Positions 6,642-10,170 of a DNA stretch of 10,170 bases are shown here, piece by piece. Made by a program: the position numbers and the translations under genes. Source of the stretch: Gaiella sp051003695 (GTDB lineage Bacteria; Actinomycetota; Thermoleophilia; Gaiellales; Gaiellaceae); NCBI GenBank assembly GCA_051003695.1, contig JBPCLB010000145.1, positions 1 to 10,170 on the forward strand, read 5' to 3'. Position 1 is the stretch's first letter; every line of letters starts with the position of its first letter. The notes beneath the pieces were generated by a model. It did no database searches and was not told the origin of the DNA. It saw only the letters and a list, made by a program, of their open reading frames with translations.

Positions 6642-7400
6642 TCAGGCCTCCGGCGGGCCGAGCACGCGCCCGCCGTCGATCGTGAGCACCACGCCGGTCA
6701 CCCAAGCCGCATCGCGGTCGACGAGGTGGGCGACCCAGCGCGCGAGCTCCGCCGGCTCACCGACCCGCCCGAGCGGAACGAACGAGCCGAGGCGCTGCAG
6801 ATGGGCTTCCGCATCGGCGACGTAGCCGACGTGGATCTCGGTCGCGACCGGTCCCGGGCGCACGCAGGCGACGCGAATCCGATCCGGTGCGAGCTCGGCA
6901 GCCATGTTCATCGTCATGTGCTCGAGCGCCGCTTTGGTGAGCCCATAGACGGTCTGCCGCTTCCGATACATGGCCGCAGCTGCGGACGAGACGTTGACGA
7001 CCACGGGCGCCGGTGACGAGCGCAGGGCGGGAAGCGCTGCCTGCACCAGGAAGTACGGCGCGCGCACGTTGACGGCGACGAGGTCGTCGAAATCCTCGAG
7101 CGTGAACTCCTCGATCAGCTTGAGCCGGAAGCTCGCCGCGTTGTTCACGATCACGTCGACGCGACCGGCCTCGGCCAGCACCGCGTCGATCACCGCCCAG
7201 GGCTCACGTTCCCGCGACAGGTCGGCAGGCACGGAGAAGGCCCTCCCCCCGGCCGAAACGACGTCTTCCACGACTGCATCGAGTCGCTCGCGCCGACGCC
7301 CCACGAGCGCCACGGTCAAACCGCGTTCCGCGAGCACCCGGGCGGTCGCCGCTCCGATGCCGGAGCCTGCTCCCGTGACGATGGCGACGCGATCCTCCAA
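6642..7400 (-). CDS. Short-chain dehydrogenase/reductase (classical SDR)
   Basis: 252 residues, standard for a classical SDR. Seen: TGAGSGIG (9-16), VNNAA (85-89), N111, S138/S139, Y152-x-x-x-K156 (VYGLTKA) and RPGPVATEI (181-189). GRRR (34-37) after beta-2 favours NADP(H). The family reduces ketones or oxidises alcohols and sugars. Near a dehydratase and aldolase it could be a sugar 1-dehydrogenase or a 2-keto-3-deoxy-aldonate dehydrogenase (inference). It starts at a TTG (7400) with no Shine-Dalgarno in front; no in-frame alternative exists in the few codons upstream, and the ATG at 7407 is out of frame. It is transcribed alone: its stop abuts the DadA-like stop with no spacer, and its start lies within about 25 bases of the divergent gene. 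Confidence 0.92.
   Translation of the reverse strand: MEDRVAIVTGAGSGIGAATARVLAERGLTVALVGRRRERLDAVVEDVVSAGGRAFSVPADLSREREPWAVIDAVLAEAGRVDVIVNNAASFRLKLIEEFTLEDFDDLVAVNVRAPYFLVQAALPALRSSPAPVVVNVSSAAAAMYRKRQTVYGLTKAALEHMTMNMAAELAPDRIRVACVRPGPVATEIHVGYVADAEAHLQRLGSFVPLGRVGEPAELARWVAHLVDRDAAWVTGVVLTIDGGRVLGPPEA
6651..6675 (+). terminator. GC-rich hairpin just after the DadA-like gene
   Basis: CGGCGGGC (6651-6658) and GCCCGCCG (6668-6675) form a perfect 8-bp stem with a 9-base loop, starting nine bases after the stop at 6641. No T-tract follows. It lies inside the last codons of the convergent SDR gene. Its placement matches the hairpin at 9487-9512, so it may be a T-less terminator; a coding coincidence is the alternative. 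Confidence 0.4.
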
Positions 7401-7423
7401 GCTGCATGACGATACTACGACTC
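7401..7423. promoter_or_regulatory. Shared divergent start region with an AT-rich island
   Basis: Only 23 bases separate the TTG of the SDR from the ATG at 7424. Bases 7411-7417 are an AT-rich island in GC-rich DNA. Read rightward, GATACT (7411-7416) is a weak -10 seven bases before the ATG at 7424, which would give a leaderless message. Read leftward, TAGTAT is a weak -10 just ahead of the SDR start. Neither gene has a Shine-Dalgarno sequence. The sites were assigned by eye. Confidence 0.35.
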
Positions 7424-8302
7424 ATGCGCGTGGTGATTCTCGGGGCGGGCCTGATGGGCGCCCAGATCGGCTGCGAGTACGCGCTCGGGGGCCACGACGT
7501 CGTGCTGTACGCCCGCGATCTCGACCGCGCGTCGGAGCGGGTCGCGGCGGGGCTCGCGCTGGTGACCGCCCAGGGGCTGCGCACGAAGAGCGAGGGGGAC
7601 GCCGCGGCCGCGCGTGTCTCGACCGCGGCGGACGCGGCCGCCGCCGCCGACGGCGCCGCGCTCATGGTCGAGTCGCTCCCGGAGGAGCTCGAGTTGAAGA
7701 CGGCGGTACTGCGCGTCGCGCGGGGCGTAGCTCCTGACGCCGTGATCGCGACGAACACGTCCTCTCTCTCGATCTCCGCCATCGGTGAGGCGATCGACGC
7801 GCCCGAGACGACCGTCGGAACGCACTACCTCAATCCACCGCTCCTGATGCCGCCCGTCGAGGTGGTCGCGGGCACGCGCACGTCGGAGCAGACCGTAGCC
7901 TTCGCCTGCGCCACGGTCGAGTCGCTCGGCAAGCTCCCGGTCGTCGTGCGCCGGGACGTCCCCGGCTTCATCTGGAACCGCCTGCAGTTCGCGCTCCTGC
8001 GCGAGTGCGCCTGGCTGGTCGAGAACGGTGTCGCGAGCGCGGAGGACGTCGACACGGTGATGCGGGAAGGGCTTGCGCGCCGGTGGCGGCACGTGGGGCC
8101 GTTGCGCTCGATCGCGCTCGGCGGCATCGACACCTGGAACCTCTCGGGCCGCAACATCGTGCCGGAGCTCTCGACCAAGCCCGAGCTCCCCGACCTCGAC
8201 GGGGTCGCGATCACGGGGGGCGATCTCGCCCGGGACGCCGCCGAGCGCGACGAGGCGCTCGCGAGAGAGCTTCGAGACGCCCATCAAGGAGGGACCGAAT
8301 GA
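7424..8302 (+). CDS. 3-hydroxyacyl-CoA dehydrogenase-family NAD(P)-binding oxidoreductase
   Basis: 292 residues from the ATG at 7424; an ATG at 7406 would add six residues. Seen: GAGLMG (7-12), TNTSSLSISAI (110-120), the catalytic pair H134 (GTHYLNPP) and E146 (PPVEVV), and VPGFIWNR (179-186) opening the helical C-terminal domain. Fatty-acid enzymes, L-gulonate 3-dehydrogenase (lambda-crystallin) and carnitine dehydrogenase all share this fold and oxidise a 3-hydroxy group. The Asp that usually closes beta-2 is replaced in VVLYARD (A30-R31), which may favour NADP. The domain is a single short copy with no fused hydratase. It is coupled by ATGA to a sugar-acid dehydratase, so I favour a 3-hydroxy sugar acid over an acyl-CoA as substrate (inference). 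Confidence 0.9.
   Translation: MRVVILGAGLMGAQIGCEYALGGHDVVLYARDLDRASERVAAGLALVTAQGLRTKSEGDAAAARVSTAADAAAAADGAALMVESLPEELELKTAVLRVARGVAPDAVIATNTSSLSISAIGEAIDAPETTVGTHYLNPPLLMPPVEVVAGTRTSEQTVAFACATVESLGKLPVVVRRDVPGFIWNRLQFALLRECAWLVENGVASAEDVDTVMREGLARRWRHVGPLRSIALGGIDTWNLSGRNIVPELSTKPELPDLDGVAITGGDLARDAAERDEALARELRDAHQGGTE
8286..8292 (+). promoter_or_regulatory. Ribosome binding site of the dehydratase gene
   Basis: AAGGAGG lies six bases before the ATG at 8299, in the last codons of the upstream gene. It is the same arrangement as at the lactonase-like gene and fixes this start over the longer open frame. Confidence 0.75.
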
Positions 8303-9477
8303 CCAGTGAGGCCGACACCGGGACGATTCAGGACGTTCGTTGCCGGCTCTTCGAGGCCCCGACCGAGGGCGGTGGCGTGCGCTACGCGAACCCGCTGCGC
8401 GGCTGGGACCAGACACGCGACGAGCGCGGGTTCGCGTTCCCTCGCTGGCTCGTCGTCGAGGTGGAGACCTCGACCGGCGTCGTCGGAGTCGGCAATGCCG
8501 GGCTCGCCGCCGACCTGGTCGCGCCGATCGTCGAGACCCGGCTTGCGCCGCTCGTGCGCGGCCGGCCGGTGGCGGAGATCCAGGAGACATGGCAGCTCCT
8601 CTACCGCGGCACCATGGCGTTCGGCCGCAAGGGACTCGGCATGGTCGCGATCAGCGCCGTCGATCTCGCGCTCTGGGACGCGCTCGGCAAGGCGCTTGGC
8701 GTCCCCGTGCACGACCTGCTCGGCGGCCGCAGGTCGGAGACGATCCCGGTGTACGCCAGCCGCCTCTACGGCAGCGACGACCTGGACGAGCTCGCCGAGG
8801 AGGCGGCCGTGTACGTGCGAGAGGGCTTCACCGCCGTCAAGCAACGGTTCCTCTGGGGCCCGCGCGACGGTCGGAAGGGGATGCGGGCAAACGTCGACCT
8901 GGTGCGCACGGTACGGGCCACGATCGGCGACGACGTCGACCTGATGGCAGACGCGTACATGGGCTGGGACCTCGACTACGCGCGCACGATGGTGCGGCTG
9001 CTGGCGCCGTTCGACCTGCGTTGGCTGGAGGAGCCGCTGTTGCCCGACGAGCTCGGGGGCTACGAGGCGCTCACCCGCGAGAGCCCGATTCCGATCGCGC
9101 ACGGCGAGCACGAGTTCTCGCTCAAGGCGTTCGGAGACCTCGTGCGCAGGCGCGCGCTCGATGTCGTCCAGTTCGACACGAACCGGGTTGGCGGGATCAC
9201 CCAGGCGGTCAAGATCTGCGCTCTCGCCGAGGCCTTCGGGCTCCCCGTCGTCCCGCATGCCGGGCAGGTGCACAACTACCACGTCGTCACGAGCCAGCCG
9301 GCCTGCTCCATAGCGGAGTACTTCCCGCCGAATGCGATCGAGGTCGGCAACGAGCTGCCGCACTGGCTCTTCGACGGCGAGCCGCTCGCTGAGGACGGTT
9401 CGGTGCGCCTGAACGGCAGACCGGGGCTCGGGGTGACGGTGAGCCCGCGCGAGCCGGTTAGCGAGGTCGTGCGCTGA
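8299..9477 (+). CDS. Enolase-superfamily sugar-acid dehydratase, L-rhamnonate dehydratase type
   Basis: 392 residues; the start overlaps the previous stop (ATGA) behind AAGGAGG. It has the mandelate racemase/muconate lactonizing fold: a capping domain (about 1-145), then a barrel. Metal ligands are D218 (LMADAY), E244 (WLEEP) and E270 (HGEHE). The Asp-His base pair typical of the family is D293 (QFDTNRVGG) and H320 (VVPHAG). The run YRGTMAFGRKGLGMVAIS (102-119), GRKGMRANVDL and SQPACSIAEYF closely match my memory of L-rhamnonate dehydratase (RhmD), which removes water from an aldonate to give a 2-keto-3-deoxy acid. Position 181-183 reads KQR rather than the KxK of mandelate racemases. Substrate stereochemistry in this superfamily cannot be read safely from sequence, so rhamnonate, lyxonate or another aldonate is possible. 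A class II aldolase suited to its product lies next door on the other strand. Confidence 0.92.
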   Translation: MTSEADTGTIQDVRCRLFEAPTEGGGVRYANPLRGWDQTRDERGFAFPRWLVVEVETSTGVVGVGNAGLAADLVAPIVETRLAPLVRGRPVAEIQETWQLLYRGTMAFGRKGLGMVAISAVDLALWDALGKALGVPVHDLLGGRRSETIPVYASRLYGSDDLDELAEEAAVYVREGFTAVKQRFLWGPRDGRKGMRANVDLVRTVRATIGDDVDLMADAYMGWDLDYARTMVRLLAPFDLRWLEEPLLPDELGGYEALTRESPIPIAHGEHEFSLKAFGDLVRRRALDVVQFDTNRVGGITQAVKICALAEAFGLPVVPHAGQVHNYHVVTSQPACSIAEYFPPNAIEVGNELPHWLFDGEPLAEDGSVRLNGRPGLGVTVSPREPVSEVVR

Positions 9478-9486
9478 GCTCCGGAT

Positions 9487-9512
9487 ACGGCACGGCGGGC
9501 CTCACGTGCCGT
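9487..9512. terminator. Perfect hairpin between convergent units
   Basis: ACGGCACG (9487-9494) pairs with CGTGCCGT (9505-9512): a perfect 8-bp stem with a 10-base loop, starting nine bases after the dehydratase stop. No T-tract is seen on either strand. It sits between two convergent transcription units and could end both. Confidence 0.5.
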
Positions 9513-9639
9513 CGGTCGCCCTGCGCCCCCAGGCCAACATCCCGGACACCTGGCCTGCGAAGCGGCCCACGCGATGCTCGCTCAGCCCGAGGCCGCTGAG
9601 CCCCACGTCGCCCAGCATCCGCGATTCCACCAAGGTCAT
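9502..9639 (-). CDS. Possible 45-residue ORF coupled to the aldolase gene
   Basis: The ATG at 9639 overlaps the aldolase stop (ATGA). The frame encodes 45 residues beginning MTLVESRMLGDVGLSGLGLS. Third codon positions are G or C in 42 of 45 codons, as in the real genes here, which argues for present or past coding. The start of the protein is loosely reminiscent of an aldo/keto reductase N-terminus (LGDVGLSGLGLS), but no family is recognised and the ribosome binding site is weak. It may be a small protein, a truncated remnant of a larger downstream gene, or chance. The stop lies in the loop of the hairpin at 9487-9512. Confidence 0.3.
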   Translation of the reverse strand: MTLVESRMLGDVGLSGLGLSEHRVGRFAGQVSGMLAWGRRATDGT

Positions 9640-10170
9640 GCCTGCGCGCGGAGCTCCGATACGCCGTCCTTGAGCGCGCCCTCGTAGAGCCACGTGTCGA
9701 ACGAGTAGCCGATCATCGAGAGGCCCTGTGCGAGCATCGAGCGACACTCCTCCACGGTGCCGCAGACCATCCCGACGTGCTTGCCTGCCGCCCGCGCTGC
9801 GGCGACAATACGCGCCACCGCATCGCGGTAGGCATCCGTCGAGAATTGCCCCGGGATACCGAGCGAGGCGGTGAGGTCGAACTGCCCGATCCAGAGCACG
9901 TCGATCCCCTCCACCACCGCGATCTCCTCCACGGCGTCGAGCCCGGCGGATGTCTCGATCTGCACGATCAGCAGTGTCTCAGCGTTGGACTTGGCTAGCG
10001 TGTCGGGCAAGCCGCCCGGCTCCCACACGTCCTGGTAGAGCAGCCCGAAGCCGCGCTTGCCCTGAGGCGGGAACCGCGCCGACTCGACGAGTAGGCGGGC
10101 CTCGTCGGCGCTCTCGCAGGCGGGAATCATGACTCCGAGCGCACCCAGGTCGAGGACGCGCGAGATGGAG
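9636..10170 (-). CDS. HpcH/HpaI class II (metal-dependent) aldolase, 5' end outside window
   Basis: The last 177 residues are visible; the frame is open to base 10170, so the N-terminus is missing. The internal Met at 10130 is not the start, because family sequence (SRVLDLGALGVMIPA) continues upstream of it. Seen: the FPPQGKRGFG segment with its substrate-binding Arg region, the metal-binding Glu in VQIETSAGLDAV, and the metal-binding Asp in IGQFDLTASLG (usually IGPxDLSxSLG; here Gln replaces Pro). Known relatives (2-keto-3-deoxy-L-rhamnonate aldolase RhmA, 2-dehydro-3-deoxyglucarate aldolase GarL, HpaI) split 2-keto-3-deoxy acids into pyruvate and an aldehyde. That is the expected next step after the neighbouring dehydratase, although the genes are convergent. 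Which family member it is cannot be decided from the visible part. Confidence 0.92.
   Translation of the reverse strand, partial: SISRVLDLGALGVMIPACESADEARLLVESARFPPQGKRGFGLLYQDVWEPGGLPDTLAKSNAETLLIVQIETSAGLDAVEEIAVVEGIDVLWIGQFDLTASLGIPGQFSTDAYRDAVARIVAAARAAGKHVGMVCGTVEECRSMLAQGLSMIGYSFDTWLYEGALKDGVSELRAQA

Noticed and set aside
7616..7663. Ala-rich GCC/GCG repeat tract as a possible simple repeat element.
   Set aside because: It reads as an in-frame Ala-rich stretch of the hydroxyacyl-family protein, common in high-GC genomes.
7415..8590. 391-codon minus-strand open frame opposite the hydroxyacyl-family gene.
   Set aside because: High-GC antisense shadow crossing two real genes, low-complexity Arg runs, no motif.
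8284..9363. 359-codon minus-strand open frame opposite the dehydratase gene.
   Set aside because: The plus strand encodes a full enolase-superfamily active site; the antisense frame has no recognisable motif.
1..10170. tRNA, rRNA, CRISPR, riboswitch, insertion sequence or attachment site.
   Set aside because: No direct-repeat array, transposase motif, terminal inverted repeats or structured RNA signature was seen on either strand; nearly all bases are protein-coding.

Overview
This looks like chromosomal DNA from a high-GC bacterium, most likely an actinobacterium (a soil lineage such as Thermoleophilia would fit). GC is high throughout by eye, with almost every third codon position G or C. 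Genes are packed end to end, start codons include TTG, and there are several ATGA/TTGA stop-start overlaps. No RNA gene, CRISPR array, insertion sequence or phage gene was seen. The lineage is an inference; there is no marker gene in the window.

The window holds an accessory catabolic region of small, alternating transcription units, running from left to right as follows. (1) A plus-strand unit holds the 3' portion of a hydantoinase B/oxoprolinase-family subunit (1-1746) and a coupled 74-residue protein (1733-1957). (2) A minus-strand operon (4946 down to 1921) encodes a D-2-hydroxyacid dehydrogenase followed, through an ATGA overlap, by a 658-residue three-domain protein that resembles D-apionate lactonases. 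(3) A plus-strand operon (4987-6641) encodes a RidA-type enamine/imine deaminase and a DadA-like FAD amino-acid dehydrogenase/oxidase, coupled through TTGA. (4) A single minus-strand SDR gene (6642-7400) abuts the end of the previous operon with no spacer. (5) A plus-strand operon (7424-9477) encodes a 3-hydroxyacyl-CoA dehydrogenase-family protein and, through an ATGA overlap, an enolase-superfamily sugar-acid dehydratase of the L-rhamnonate dehydratase type. (6) A minus-strand unit enters from the right edge with an HpcH/HpaI class II aldolase (10170 to 9636), followed by a possible 45-residue ORF (9639-9502).

Two biochemical themes run through the region. The first is sugar-acid breakdown: lactonase, sugar-acid dehydratase, class II aldolase of the 2-keto-3-deoxy-aldonate type, and three dehydrogenases that could act on sugars, hydroxyacids or 2-keto acids. 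Together these could form a non-phosphorylative aldonate route ending in pyruvate and a small aldehyde or hydroxyacid. The second is nitrogen compounds: hydantoinase-type hydrolase, FAD amino-acid oxidation and RidA clearance of the resulting imine. Whether the two themes form one pathway for a single nitrogen-bearing or branched sugar-acid substrate, or two neighbouring ones, cannot be decided from sequence alone. No transporter or regulator lies inside the window.

No gene-free stretch exceeds 300 bases. The longest gap is between 9477 and 9636; it contains a perfect hairpin and the possible 45-residue ORF.
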